Shown piece by piece: positions 17,274-26,410 of a DNA stretch of 64,000 nt. Numbering within the stretch: position 1 is the first letter of the stretch; every line of letters starts with the position of its first letter. Source of the DNA: Geitlerinema sp. BBD 1991-9 (GTDB lineage Bacteria; Cyanobacteriota; Cyanobacteriia; Cyanobacteriales; Geitlerinemataceae); assembly GCA_001657325.1 (NCBI GenBank), contig LWRO01000006.1:62001-126000 (forward strand), in the 5' to 3' direction. The notes under the pieces are model-generated. The model was not told the origin of the DNA, searched no databases, and worked only from the letters and a program-made list of their open reading frames with translations. The position numbers and the translations under genes are program-made.

Positions 17274-17319
17274 ATTTCTTGAGGATTTGGCCTTGAAGAT
17301 TTGATTTTGAAGATTTGAC

Positions 17320-18576
17320 ATGGTATCTACATCGAGTCTCAAGAAATTCGGATTATTGGGGAGCTTGTATATCTCGCAGTTCATGCCGTTTTGGTTCCTG
17401 TATCAAGCTCTCCCCATTTTATTGCGACAGAAGGGTGCTTCACTCGAAGCAATCGGTCTATTACCAGCTTTGTTAATTCCAGTTTCCTTCAAGTTTCTCT
17501 GGTCGCCTTTCATTGATGCCTATGGTTTTACGCGCTGGGGACACTACCGATTTTGGATTATCTGCTTTCAACTCTGGGTTGTCGGCATTACGATTTTTTG
17601 TAGTTTCCTCAGTGTTGAAGAAAACTTACCACTTCTCTTAGTCGGGTTGGCATTTATTGCCGTGGGAAGTGGCAGCCAAGACATTGCGACGGACGCTTTA
17701 GCATTGGGTTTGTTAAAACCTGAGGAACGGGGGGCTGGAAATGCCATCCAGGGAATTGGAGGGGCAATCGGACGCACGATTGGCGGCGGTGGAATGCTGA
17801 TTTTACTGAACCGCTTGGGATGGACGACGAGTTTACTATCCTTAGCCGCTATGATGCTATTCGCATTAATTCCTCTGTTGTTTCACCGGGAAAAAATACT
17901 GCCAAAAGCTCATTCAAACCCCATAAAATTGAGCTTCTATCCCAAGCGCTTTTTTCGCAGTTCGATCGAATACTTCAAAATTTTCAGCAATGCTTGTCAG
18001 CGGCCGGGTTTTAAAAGTTGGTTGGTTATTTTGGCTCTGGCAACTTCGGGGTATAACCTATCAGCGACGATGTTTCGTCCGTTACTCGTCGATATCGGTT
18101 TTTCTTTGGAAGAAATTGGTTGGTTGATGGGAATTTTTGGCATGACGATGACCATCTTCGGATCGTTATTTGCTAGCTTGACAATTTCGCGCCTGGGGCG
18201 TAAGCAATCGTTCTTAATTGCCATGAGTTTAACGCTCGTTGGCATCTTGGCAAAGTTGTTACCGACTTTCGGATTGACGCAGCTACCGGTTCTCTATTCG
18301 ATCGTTAGTCTGATGTTCTTTGCGGTTGGTATGACGGGAACGACAACTTTCACCATCATGATGGATAAAAGCCGTCAGGAAATGGCTGGGACTGACTACA
18401 CCTTACAAACTTCAGTGATTCCGATTTTTAGCATTGTTTCAGCAGCATTGAGCGGTGCGATCGCGAGTTCGATTGGCTATCGAGGTGTGTTTTTACTCGG
18501 CGCGGGAATTATGGTAGCTTGCATCAGTTTTGTCTCCAAATATCTGAAAGTTTCAGAGTTCGATCGAGCGGCTTAA
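17320..18576 (+). CDS. MFS transporter, RhtX/FptX-like siderophore permease
   Basis: Twelve-helix inner-membrane transporter, 418 aa. The N-terminal block (FLYQALPILLRQKGASLEAI) and the following FKFLWSPFIDAYG resemble RhtX/FptX and AmpG-type permeases. FptX moves ferric pyochelin from the periplasm to the cytoplasm in Pseudomonas. Helix 4-5 carries GSGSQDIATDALALGLL and GNAIQGIGGAIGR. It starts 46 bp after the receptor gene and is surely co-transcribed. Role inferred: inner-membrane uptake of the siderophore made by the adjoining cluster; export by the same protein cannot be excluded. Confidence 0.8.
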   Translation: MVSTSSLKKFGLLGSLYISQFMPFWFLYQALPILLRQKGASLEAIGLLPALLIPVSFKFLWSPFIDAYGFTRWGHYRFWIICFQLWVVGITIFCSFLSVEENLPLLLVGLAFIAVGSGSQDIATDALALGLLKPEERGAGNAIQGIGGAIGRTIGGGGMLILLNRLGWTTSLLSLAAMMLFALIPLLFHREKILPKAHSNPIKLSFYPKRFFRSSIEYFKIFSNACQRPGFKSWLVILALATSGYNLSATMFRPLLVDIGFSLEEIGWLMGIFGMTMTIFGSLFASLTISRLGRKQSFLIAMSLTLVGILAKLLPTFGLTQLPVLYSIVSLMFFAVGMTGTTTFTIMMDKSRQEMAGTDYTLQTSVIPIFSIVSAALSGAIASSIGYRGVFLLGAGIMVACISFVSKYLKVSEFDRAA

Positions 18577-18593
18577 TTTAAAGCCGCTCGATC
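18562..18593 (+). terminator. Long perfect hairpin at the end of the MFS gene
   Basis: A 13-bp perfect stem (GATCGAGCGGCTT / AAGCCGCTCGATC) with a 6-base loop AATTTA containing the stop codon TAA. Only a weak T tract follows, so it may be a processing or attenuating hairpin rather than a full terminator. Confidence 0.55.
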
Positions 18594-18644
18594 TCAACTT
18601 TGAATTTTTCATTGCTCGCTTAATACTTGAAATAGGGCTTAAAA

Positions 18645-19052
18645 ATGATTGAAATTGAAGAACAAAACCACCCAATTGTCTCAGTCAAGTTTGAGGGAGT
18701 TGCTACATTAGAGGAAACAGAAGCTTATCTCAGTCAATTTACAGACTGGCTATCGCGAGAAAAACCGTTTGGTTTAATTCTGTATCGATCGAATTCAGAA
18801 GATGGGGAAGATGTCGATCGAGCGAAACAATCTCACGAACTCGTGGTGCGTTGGGCAAAACAGTACAAACCTCAAATCGCTCAGTATTGTATGGGAATGG
18901 CAGTCGTCAGCGATTTGTCTCAAATGTCAGAACGACAGCAGCAAATGGCTCCGAAAGCCCTTGGGGTTTTGTTTGGTTGTCCGGGGCAAGTTTTTGACAA
19001 TTCAACAGATGCGGAACAGTGGCTTCAGCAACAGTTGAATCAGTTAAATTGA
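18645..19052 (+). CDS. Hypothetical protein, 135 aa, possibly STAS/SpoIIAA-like
   Basis: I do not recognise it with certainty. The start MIEIEEQNHPIVSVKFEG, the helix ETEAYLSQFTDWLSR and the strand PFGLILYRS resemble the SpoIIAA/STAS-like alpha-beta fold seen in small cyanobacterial proteins. No signal peptide or membrane segment. It lies 68 bp after the MFS gene, separated by a hairpin, on the same strand as the receptor and transporter, so it may belong to the uptake unit. Start ATG 18645. Confidence 0.6.
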   Translation: MIEIEEQNHPIVSVKFEGVATLEETEAYLSQFTDWLSREKPFGLILYRSNSEDGEDVDRAKQSHELVVRWAKQYKPQIAQYCMGMAVVSDLSQMSERQQQMAPKALGVLFGCPGQVFDNSTDAEQWLQQQLNQLN

Positions 19053-19142
19053 ACGCGATTTAAAGTTTGATAAAACGCTATTGCGGTGAGATAAAACTGG
19101 CGGGTCTGTTGAAATTTCGGTAGTATTTGATTGCCTATCCTT

Positions 19143-19170
19143 GTCGGGGCGAACGGCCGTTCGCCCCGAC
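19143..19170. repeat. 28-bp perfect palindrome, copy 1
   Basis: Each arm reads GTCGGGGCGAACGG and its exact reverse complement, with no loop. Further copies are at 51347-51374 and 52576-52603, all in intergenic DNA. The shared flank 5'-side is ATTGCCTATCC-like and 3'-side GCCAAC. Confidence 0.9.
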
Positions 19171-19183
19171 GCCAACTGTTCAC

Positions 19184-19360
19184 TAGACCTCCTGCATGAA
19201 TCAAATTCACCCCCCTTAATCCCCCCTTGTAAAGGGGGGAAACTCGCTCCCTCCCCTTTACAAGGGGAGGGTTGAGGTGGGGTCAGAAACATTTACAGCG
19301 TTTCCCTGGAGGGCTAGGTGTCCCTCACTTTCCAGGGAAACGCTGTATGCAGGAGGTCTA
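19184..19360. mobile_element. MITE-like element, TIR TAGACCTCCTGCAT, copy 1 with nested insertion
   Basis: Perfect 14-bp terminal inverted repeats at 19184-19197 and 19347-19360 enclose a C-rich hairpin core. A 52-bp palindromic element (19295-19346) sits between the core and the right end. A second copy without the 52-bp insert is at 44688-44842, inside a PKS gene. No coding capacity. Confidence 0.8.
19295..19346. mobile_element. 52-bp palindromic element nested in the TIR element
   Basis: The ends are perfect 16-bp inverted repeats (ACAGCGTTTCCCTGGA at 19295-19310 and its complement at 19331-19346). The sequence either side (GTCAGAAACATTT and ATGCAGGAGG) is continuous in the copy at 44829, which gives the empty site. 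Confidence 0.75.
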
Positions 19361-19462
19361 CTGTAAAAGGTGCGTTACGCGGAAATCTCATGAACGGGAT
19401 TTCAAATCCCTTTTTCATCCGCGTAACACACCCTACCATTACTAGCATTACTAGGGAGAAAA

Positions 19463-22400
19463 CTAGGAGGAAACAGGGGACTCTAGGAAGCCTCGATCGA
19501 TTAAATAAGACCAGTAAGTTTCGAGTAACCGACGATCGACTGGCGGACAGGCAATTGAAGTATTCTTCAATCCTTGCAAGGTGTTCTGACAGTCAAACTT
19601 CAATTTTAGAATTTGGAAGAGATCCTCAGACAGTCGATCGGGGAAAATGGGAAGTAAAGATTCCCACTGACTCGATCGAGACTGCTGTACGAAGTCCACT
19701 AAGCGCAATCGCCAAGGCTCGTAAAGCATCGGTTCGATGGGATAGCCAAAAGAATCGATCGAAGCAATTAACGCACTTAAATGAAGCGGCTGTGGATTTG
19801 TCAAGTGAAAGACTTTGCCAAGATTTTCTGGCTGTTGAGACAAGTGAACGATCGCCTGACTGACGTAATCGACGGGTGTAAAATCCCAGACTGCATCGAG
19901 ATCGGGAGCGCTTTGGAGTTGAATAAAACCCTTGAGTAAGGTATGGAGAAAATCTTGAGTATTGCAAACCCCCGCTTGACTGTGTCCGGAAATAACACCG
20001 GGACGATAAATACAAACCGGAATTCCCCGCGATCGTGCAATTTGAGCGATTTTTTCCGCTACCCATTTACTCTGAGCGTAGCCGTTGAACAATCCCCGCC
20101 ATCGATCGAATCCGTCCGCTTCCATCACCACCGATCGATCGAGATAATCTGGGGAATACACCACCGACAACGATGACACGAAATGTACGGCTTTGAGCTT
20201 TGTCTGACTGGCTAACCTCAAAACCTCCTGCGTTCCCAAGACGTTAATCGACTTGAGTGCAGAATAAGGATAGATCGAATTGACTAACGCGCCGTTGTGA
20301 TAGATAACATCGATGCGCTCGGCGAGATTTTGAAATCGATCGATCGTTAACCCCAAATGAGGTTTTGACAAATCTCCCGGAACGGCGACAATGCGATCGC
20401 GGAACCCTTCGTCCCACACTTGATACGCTTCGAGATTGCGTTGAATTCTCTGCTGAGCGAGATCGACATCAGACGCGCGGACTAAACAGTAAATTGTCGC
20501 CTGAGTCTTTTTCAAAAGTTCGACTAACAGAAACGCGCCTAAAAAACCCGTTGCACCCGTTAAAAAGACCTGTTGGGGATTTTTCACCCACTGAAAAACC
20601 TGGTTTCCAGCCGCGATCGACGGATCTAAAACAACCTCAGCATCTAAATCCAACTTCGATCGATCGGTGGATTTTTGGGATTGCGTCGGATTCAACCGTT
20701 CCACCAGCCCCGCCACCGTTGGCGACTCGAACAAATCCACCAACGTCAGCTCCACTTGCAACGTCGGAAGCAAACGAGACAACAGTTTCGTCGCCAACAG
20801 CGAATGTCCGCCTAACTCGAAAAAGTCATCGTACAATCCGACGCGATCGACCCCCAACACCTCCGCAAAAATTTCAGCGATCGCCACTTCTGTCGAGGTT
20901 TGCGGCGGAACGAAGTTATCCGTCGCGTCCGAAATTGCCGGTTCTGGAGCCGGAAGTGCCTGACGGTCAATTTTGCCGTGAACGTTAATGGGTAAGGCTT
21001 CCAGCGTCACGAACGCCGTGGGAACCATGTATTTCGGTAAGCGTTTCTCTAAAAATCGGCGCAGTTGCGGAGCCGTTGGCGTATCCTGGGATTCTGGCAC
21101 GACGTACCCGACGAGTTGTCGATCGCCTTCAGATACTACTCGTTCGCGGAAGCGGTGCGTAGCACTTTCGATAACCACGCTGGTTTGGATGTCAGGATGT
21201 TGGTTTAACGCCGCCTCGATTTCCCCGAGTTCGATGCGGAACCCGCGTATTTTCACTTGGTTGTCGATGCGTCCCAAAAACTCTACATTCCCCTCTTCTC
21301 GCAGACAGACGAGATCGCCAGTTTTGTAGAGACGCGCATCTGGTAAAGAACTAAACGGATCGCGAATAAACGCTCGTTCGTTCAAATCGGGACGGTTGAG
21401 ATAGCCGCGAGCGATTCCCGCACCGCCGATGTACAATTCGCCGGGAATTCCGACGGGAACGGGTTTGAGATGGGAATCGAGAACGTAGGTAGTGGCGTTG
21501 CGAATGGCGGTTCCGATGGGGAGTTCGCATCCGCCGCATTCTGCGAGGGAGAATGCGGATAAGTCAACGGTGGTGGTGACGACGGTGGCTTCAGTGGGGC
21601 CGTAACTGTTGACGAGGCGGACGTGGGACGACACCTGTTGTTGCCAAAGTTCCAGTCGATCGAGTAATGCTTTTTCACCGCCGATAATCACCAAACGGAC
21701 GGAATCGGGGAGGGTGAGAGATTGTGACGTTCGGCGAGCTGCGGACATTTCCGTCGCCAGTTGGTGCCAAAATGCGGTGGGTAAGTCGAGAACGGTGAGA
21801 TTCCAATCGCGACAGGTGTTGAGAAATCCCGACATCGAACCGAGTTCGGTGCGGAGAACTAACGTCGCACCTCGCGTCAAGGCGGGAAAAATTTCTTCGA
21901 CGGCGGTATCAAAGCCGATGGTGGCGAATTGCAAGATTCGATCGACCGCTGAAATTTCGTATTCTTCGCTGGCGGCTTCAGTGAAGTTCACGAGCGATCG
22001 ATGTTCGATCGCCACGCCTTTTGGCGTTCCAGTCGATCCTGACGTATAGATAACGTAAGCCAGGTTCTCTGAACTAACGGGAATTTTTGGATTTTCAGAA
22101 GATTCTAAAGCGATTTCGCTCCAGTGGGTATCCAAACAAATTTGCGAAGCGTCCGTCTTAGCGAATTTCTCAACGAAAGCGGCTTGCGTGACGATCGAAG
22201 ACGGTTGCGCGTCGGACAAAATGGTATTCAGACGTTGGCTGGGATAAGCGGGATCGAGTGGAACGTAAGCACCGCCAGCTTTGAGAATTCCCAACAGTCC
22301 GACAAACAGATCGATCGATCGTTCCAAACACAAACCGACTAAACGTTCTGGCTGAATTCCCTGTTTTTGTAAATAACGTGCGAACTGATTCGCGCGTCGA

Positions 22401-24034
22401 TCGAGATCGCGGTAGGTGATTTGTCGATCGCCGCAGACGATGGCGATCTCGTCGGGGGTTTGGCGAACTTGCACCTCGAACAGATGGTGAATGCAAGTTG
22501 TGGGTGCAGGTGGAAGCGCTTGCGGCGGTTTCGGTAAGAGTTGTTGCAACTCAGCGGGGGTTAAAATCGGGAGTTCTAATAAAGCGGTTTCGGGATTTGC
22601 GATCGCGCCGTTCAACAGGGTTTGAAAATGTCCCAACATCCGCAGCATTCTCGCTTCGTCAAAGAGATCGGTGTTGTACTCCAGTTTTCCGATGAGTCCG
22701 ATGTCTGATTCGACGAGGTGAAACGTCAGATCGAATTGAGCCGTTTGATTGTCAATGCGCGAATGGCTGACATCTAAACCGGGAAGTTCGATATTTTCGA
22801 TCGAAAAGGCATTTTGCAACACCAACATGACTTGAAACAGCGGTGCGTAGGCAATGTTCCGCGTCAGTTGCAGTTCGTCCACCAAGGTTTCAAACGGTAG
22901 CGTTTGGTGTGCTAACGCGCCGAGAACTGTTTTCTTAACGCGATCGAGCAGTTGGCAAAAACTGGGATTTCCCGACAGGTTCGATCGAAAAACGAGGGTA
23001 TTGATAAAACAGCCAATTAACGATTCGACTTCCGGTTGGTGGCGGTTGGCGATGGGAGAACCGATGAGAATGTCCTCCTGGCGCGTGTAGCGAAACAGCA
23101 GCGTTTGTAAACCCGCTAACAAGGTGGTAAATAGCGTCGTTTCTGCCTGTTGAGCCAGTTGTTTCAGTCCGTCAACGAGGGTTTTGGGGAATACAAACGA
23201 CAGGGTTTTTCCAGTAAACGATTGAACGGTGGGACGCGGTCGATCGAGCGGAAGTTGTAAAACATCGGGGGCGTTTTTTAAAACTTGTTTCCAATAGGCG
23301 AGTTCTCGATCGAGGACATCTCCTTGAAAATACTGTCGTTGCCAAACGGTAAAATCTGCATATTGAATAGGAAGTTCGGGAAGTGGCGAGGATTTTCCTT
23401 GGGAAAATGCATCGTACAACGCACTGAGTTCGCGGAAAAAGACCCCGATCGACCAGGCATCGACGGCAATGTGATGGAGCGTTAAAACTAACGTGTAGTC
23501 GTTCGTATCGAGTTGTAATAATTGAGTTTGCCAACACCAATCTTTGGATAGATCGACGGGTTTACACGCCTGTTCTAGACCGATCGATCGAACCTTTTCA
23601 TCGCGTTCGGTGGGAGAGATCGATCGTAAATCGATGACGGGTAGCGTCCACTGAATCTCGGGGGCAATTTCTTGCACTAATTCACCGTCGAGCTGTTGCA
23701 ACGTCGTTCGTAAGATTTCATGACGACGAATAATTTCCAGAAAACTCGCTTCGAGTGCAGAAATTTTTAGCGATCCGGTAATTTTTAGAAATGTCGAAAT
23801 ATTATTAGAAACTGCACTTTTGATTCCCAGTCGATCTTGAAACCACATCCGTTGCTGGGCGAAGGATACTGAGCATCGATCGACTTCGTTAGAATCTGGC
23901 GAGATCGAAGTCGTTCGCTTGGGGATTTTTAAAGAAGGAACGTTTGTCTTCTTTTTCTTTTTTTGAAGCAGAAGCTTTAAAAGCTCTTGTTTTTCTGGAG
24001 GAAGATTTGAAATGCGTTGAGAGATATCGTTCAT
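19463..24034 (-). CDS. NRPS module C-A-PCP with terminal thioester reductase
   Basis: The last module of the assembly line by architecture. C domain is at about residues 45-490 with the catalytic HHIAVDAW. The A domain (about 510-1010) has YTSGSTGTPKGV and NVHGKIDRQALP. PCP is near 1045-1110 (FFELGGHSLLATKLL). A NAD(P)-dependent reductase domain is at about 1160-1500 (VFLTGATGFLGAFLL), which releases the chain as an aldehyde or alcohol. My hand alignment to GrsA gives the pocket code D-T-E-D-I-G-S-V-V-K, close to the bacitracin lysine code, so a basic amino acid is inferred. I use ATG 24034 (MNDISQRISN). A 29-bp interspersed repeat lies inside the A-PCP region. Confidence 0.92.
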   Translation of the reverse strand: MNDISQRISNLPPEKQELLKLLLQKKKKKTNVPSLKIPKRTTSISPDSNEVDRCSVSFAQQRMWFQDRLGIKSAVSNNISTFLKITGSLKISALEASFLEIIRRHEILRTTLQQLDGELVQEIAPEIQWTLPVIDLRSISPTERDEKVRSIGLEQACKPVDLSKDWCWQTQLLQLDTNDYTLVLTLHHIAVDAWSIGVFFRELSALYDAFSQGKSSPLPELPIQYADFTVWQRQYFQGDVLDRELAYWKQVLKNAPDVLQLPLDRPRPTVQSFTGKTLSFVFPKTLVDGLKQLAQQAETTLFTTLLAGLQTLLFRYTRQEDILIGSPIANRHQPEVESLIGCFINTLVFRSNLSGNPSFCQLLDRVKKTVLGALAHQTLPFETLVDELQLTRNIAYAPLFQVMLVLQNAFSIENIELPGLDVSHSRIDNQTAQFDLTFHLVESDIGLIGKLEYNTDLFDEARMLRMLGHFQTLLNGAIANPETALLELPILTPAELQQLLPKPPQALPPAPTTCIHHLFEVQVRQTPDEIAIVCGDRQITYRDLDRRANQFARYLQKQGIQPERLVGLCLERSIDLFVGLLGILKAGGAYVPLDPAYPSQRLNTILSDAQPSSIVTQAAFVEKFAKTDASQICLDTHWSEIALESSENPKIPVSSENLAYVIYTSGSTGTPKGVAIEHRSLVNFTEAASEEYEISAVDRILQFATIGFDTAVEEIFPALTRGATLVLRTELGSMSGFLNTCRDWNLTVLDLPTAFWHQLATEMSAARRTSQSLTLPDSVRLVIIGGEKALLDRLELWQQQVSSHVRLVNSYGPTEATVVTTTVDLSAFSLAECGGCELPIGTAIRNATTYVLDSHLKPVPVGIPGELYIGGAGIARGYLNRPDLNERAFIRDPFSSLPDARLYKTGDLVCLREEGNVEFLGRIDNQVKIRGFRIELGEIEAALNQHPDIQTSVVIESATHRFRERVVSEGDRQLVGYVVPESQDTPTAPQLRRFLEKRLPKYMVPTAFVTLEALPINVHGKIDRQALPAPEPAISDATDNFVPPQTSTEVAIAEIFAEVLGVDRVGLYDDFFELGGHSLLATKLLSRLLPTLQVELTLVDLFESPTVAGLVERLNPTQSQKSTDRSKLDLDAEVVLDPSIAAGNQVFQWVKNPQQVFLTGATGFLGAFLLVELLKKTQATIYCLVRASDVDLAQQRIQRNLEAYQVWDEGFRDRIVAVPGDLSKPHLGLTIDRFQNLAERIDVIYHNGALVNSIYPYSALKSINVLGTQEVLRLASQTKLKAVHFVSSLSVVYSPDYLDRSVVMEADGFDRWRGLFNGYAQSKWVAEKIAQIARSRGIPVCIYRPGVISGHSQAGVCNTQDFLHTLLKGFIQLQSAPDLDAVWDFTPVDYVSQAIVHLSQQPENLGKVFHLTNPQPLHLSALIASIDSFGYPIEPMLYEPWRLRLVDFVQQSRSSQWESLLPIFPDRLSEDLFQILKLKFDCQNTLQGLKNTSIACPPVDRRLLETYWSYLIDRGFLESPVSS
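21142..21170 (+). repeat. Interspersed 29-nt repeat in NRPS coding sequence
   Basis: Core GCGGAAGCGGTGCGTAGCAC. Read on the NRPS strand it gives [10 protein letters not shown]. Four more copies lie in the PKS genes at 38666, 43226, 43514 and 45186. Confidence 0.88.
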
Positions 24035-24085
24035 CACCAAGCTATCTAGACAGAAAATGTAGGTCAGTTTGAGTTTTTGAGAAAA

Positions 24086-24200
24086 GGGGGGGGCATCTCA
24101 ATTTCGTAGAATGACCCCTCCGTCTAAGGACTCCGTCCCGCTACCGCGAACGGCATCTCCCCTTAGCCAGGGGAGGATGGGTGGGGTTTCGATCGCACCC
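24086..24200. repeat. ~100-bp repeat with ATCTCAATTTCG end, copy 1
   Basis: Starts with CATCTCAATTTCGTAGAATG and contains a CTCCCCTTAGCCAGGGGAG-type hairpin followed by ATGGGTGGGGTT. Related copies are at 26201-26308 (inverted), 31962-32063 and 54059-54160. It lies between the terminal NRPS gene and the membrane protein gene. Confidence 0.82.
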
Positions 24201-24256
24201 GACTTTAGGGCTGATACAAAAGTATTTACGAAAGGATTGCGAACGATTTGCGATCG

Positions 24257-24994
24257 CTAGTCTAGAGTGCTTTCAGGTGCTTGAAGATTGCGAGATTTCA
24301 ACCACTGTATAGTGGCGATGGCGATCGCACTATAAATCCCCACAATGACGACTACGATGGAGTCACCCAATATCCATTCAATATTTAAACCCTCTCCAAG
24401 CCAAAACGTTCCCAACGCACTGAGTAAAATTCCAGCACCCATTTTGATTGAGACTTCAGGAACGTTCAGTAAATACTGATGCAGAATGGCAACGAGAACG
24501 ATCGAGAAAACGAGTGCGACGATCGCCCCGATCGTGGCTTCATACCAAGCTTGAGATGCCAATCCCAACGTAACAATTAAAATCGCAACTTCCAGGGCTT
24601 CTAGCATCGAGCTTTTGGTGACGATCCAAAAGTTAAGCAGATTGAAATTAGATGTTCGATCGTCTAAAACAATGTGTTCCGATTCTAAGGGATTTTCAGA
24701 CATCCAACCCGCACGAGTTTTGCTCGCTTGGCGAAGTACCGATTTCTGAACCCATCTCAACCCAAACACCACCAAAATCGACCCAATGGCGATTTCGAGG
24801 AAATGGAGAGGAATGGCTTCTAACACCTGACTAAAGGGAATGGAGATCGATGCGATCGCCAAAACGCCAACGATACTTCCCCAAAAAGCTTCTTTGGGAT
24901 AGCCAGAACGGGCGATCGCGTAGGCAATGACGGCAATTTCCAAAAATTCAACAAACGCTCCCCCAAAAGCCGCGATCGAAATGTTGACGTTCAT
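24257..24994 (-). CDS. Integral membrane protein, COG4280-like
   Basis: A 245-aa protein with about seven membrane helices and an internal duplication. The first half has FVEFLEIAVIAYAIA and the second MLEALEVAILIVTLG, both with an E-x-x-E pattern in a helix. This recalls the COG4280 membrane proteins and, more remotely, the duplicated UPF0016/LysE-type transporters. A hydrophilic loop separates the halves (about 90-115). It sits within the minus-strand biosynthetic unit, 45 bp after the monooxygenase gene. A transport role for a metal or the product is possible but not shown. Confidence 0.7.
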   Translation of the reverse strand: MNVNISIAAFGGAFVEFLEIAVIAYAIARSGYPKEAFWGSIVGVLAIASISIPFSQVLEAIPLHFLEIAIGSILVVFGLRWVQKSVLRQASKTRAGWMSENPLESEHIVLDDRTSNFNLLNFWIVTKSSMLEALEVAILIVTLGLASQAWYEATIGAIVALVFSIVLVAILHQYLLNVPEVSIKMGAGILLSALGTFWLGEGLNIEWILGDSIVVVIVGIYSAIAIATIQWLKSRNLQAPESTLD

Positions 24995-25039
24995 CGTTTT
25001 TTTCGCCGATTGCGAATCGTAAAGCGCAATTTAGAAGGA

Positions 25040-26110
25040 CTAGCACGCTAATGTTTGGGCCGGTTGCGACGATGTAAAGACTTGTTTAATCTCGTTTAAG
25101 TGCTGAAGACTCTCCATCACCCAGTCGAACTCAACTCCGAAGTCAATCAAAGCAGCAACATCATCGACTCCCGCTTGTCTGAGATCGTCGATCTTCTGTT
25201 TGCAATCTTCAGGTGTTCCCATCAAAACTTTGCCATCAAAGTATGTTTCAAAACTAAAATCGAGTAAGTCTTCTAAATCTTGGGGGGTTAGCATCTCGGG
25301 ATCGACGGAAGCCCAGAGATCGCCCGCTGATTTCACGACGAGGTCGAAATGGGTTTTCAAGTAGTTTTTGAAAGGTGTTTTAACCTTTTGGCGAACAGTA
25401 TTGATATCTTCGTCGATGAAGGTGTGAATCATCAAAGCAACTTTTCCAGCTTCTGGATCGTAACCGTTTTCTGCGAGCGATTGACGGTAGAGTGAAACCT
25501 TGCGAAGAATTTCATTCAAACTCTGGTACAGTGGCGATGTTAAAATATTCGCACCGATGCGACCGGAATCGATAAACGTTTCGTCGGAGAGGGCAGTGAT
25601 CCAGACGGGCAGTTCTTTTTGAATGGGATGTGGAAATGTTTTAACAGAAATGGATTTATTCGTACCATTTTTGAGATCGATCGACTCCCCGCGCCAGAGA
25701 TTTTTTATCACCTCAATATCCCGCCACATGATTGCCTTTTTATTGGCATATTTTTCGGGATAGAATACAAAATCGTTGGGATGCCATCCTGGTGCAAAAG
25801 AAAGGCTCGCTCGGCCACTCGAGAGGTTGTCAACCATAGCCCATTCCTCTGCGACTCGTAGGGGATTTTGCAGGGGAACGACGATGCTACCGGAACGAAT
25901 TTGAATATTTTCGGTAATCGTCGAGATCGCCGCACCTGCTACAGAAGGATTGGGATACAGTCCTCCAAACGCATCAAAATGGCGTTCGGGAACCCAAACC
26001 GCAGAAAATCCGTTTCGATCGGCAAATTTAGCGCCTTCAAGTAACAAACGATATTTGTCTTGGCACGTTGTCGAACCATTGCCGGAAAAGTAAAACAAAC
26101 TAAAATCCAT
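25040..26110 (-). CDS. Luciferase-like FMN-dependent monooxygenase (MupA/Atu3671 type)
   Basis: A TIM-barrel flavin monooxygenase of the bacterial luciferase superfamily, 356 aa. Family features seen: N-terminal MDFSLFYFSGNGS, then YRLLLEGAKFADRNGFSAVWVPERHF, VAGAAISTITENIQIRSGS and GRASLSFAPGWHPNDFVF. This subfamily (TIGR04020) is found in NRPS/PKS clusters, both fused and free-standing. The reaction in this cluster is unknown; oxidation of the carrier-bound chain or of the thiazoline ring are possibilities. An AGGAG lies upstream of ATG 26110. A 100-bp repeat separates it from the methyltransferase gene. Confidence 0.88.
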   Translation of the reverse strand: MDFSLFYFSGNGSTTCQDKYRLLLEGAKFADRNGFSAVWVPERHFDAFGGLYPNPSVAGAAISTITENIQIRSGSIVVPLQNPLRVAEEWAMVDNLSSGRASLSFAPGWHPNDFVFYPEKYANKKAIMWRDIEVIKNLWRGESIDLKNGTNKSISVKTFPHPIQKELPVWITALSDETFIDSGRIGANILTSPLYQSLNEILRKVSLYRQSLAENGYDPEAGKVALMIHTFIDEDINTVRQKVKTPFKNYLKTHFDLVVKSAGDLWASVDPEMLTPQDLEDLLDFSFETYFDGKVLMGTPEDCKQKIDDLRQAGVDDVAALIDFGVEFDWVMESLQHLNEIKQVFTSSQPAQTLAC

Positions 26111-26200
26111 TGTTCGATCGACTCCTGAAAAAAATTAACAACTGAGAAGAAGCTTGGAAACAAAAAAACTCATTTTTTTGTTGGGTTCATTTCACTTTTG

Positions 26201-26308
26201 CAATCGGAACCCCACTCACCCTCCCCTAGCTAAGGGGAGGTGCCGTTCGCGGTAGCGGGACGGAGTCCTTAGGCGGAGGGGTCATTCTACGAAATTGAGA
26301 TGTACCCT
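26201..26308. repeat. ~100-bp repeat, copy 2 (inverted)
   Basis: Reverse complement of the 24086-24200 copy: it ends CATTCTACGAAATTGAGATG and contains CTCCCCTAGCTAAGGGGAGG. The two share an extra GTTCGCGGTAGCGGGACGG segment not present in the other copies. It lies between the monooxygenase and methyltransferase genes. Confidence 0.82.
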
Positions 26309-26410
26309 TTTTGCTTCGTTTTACGATCTGAATTGAGCTGAGTTTTGAATCTTGAAGCAATTGGCTTTGAATACTGCTTTAAAATGCAATACTCTCAATG
26401 CTTCATTGAA

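Noticed and set aside
24257-24994. Calling the membrane protein a UPF0016/TMEM165 manganese exporter
   Set aside because: The duplicated helices have E-x-x-E patterns but not the E-x-G-D-(K/R)-(T/S) motif that defines that family.
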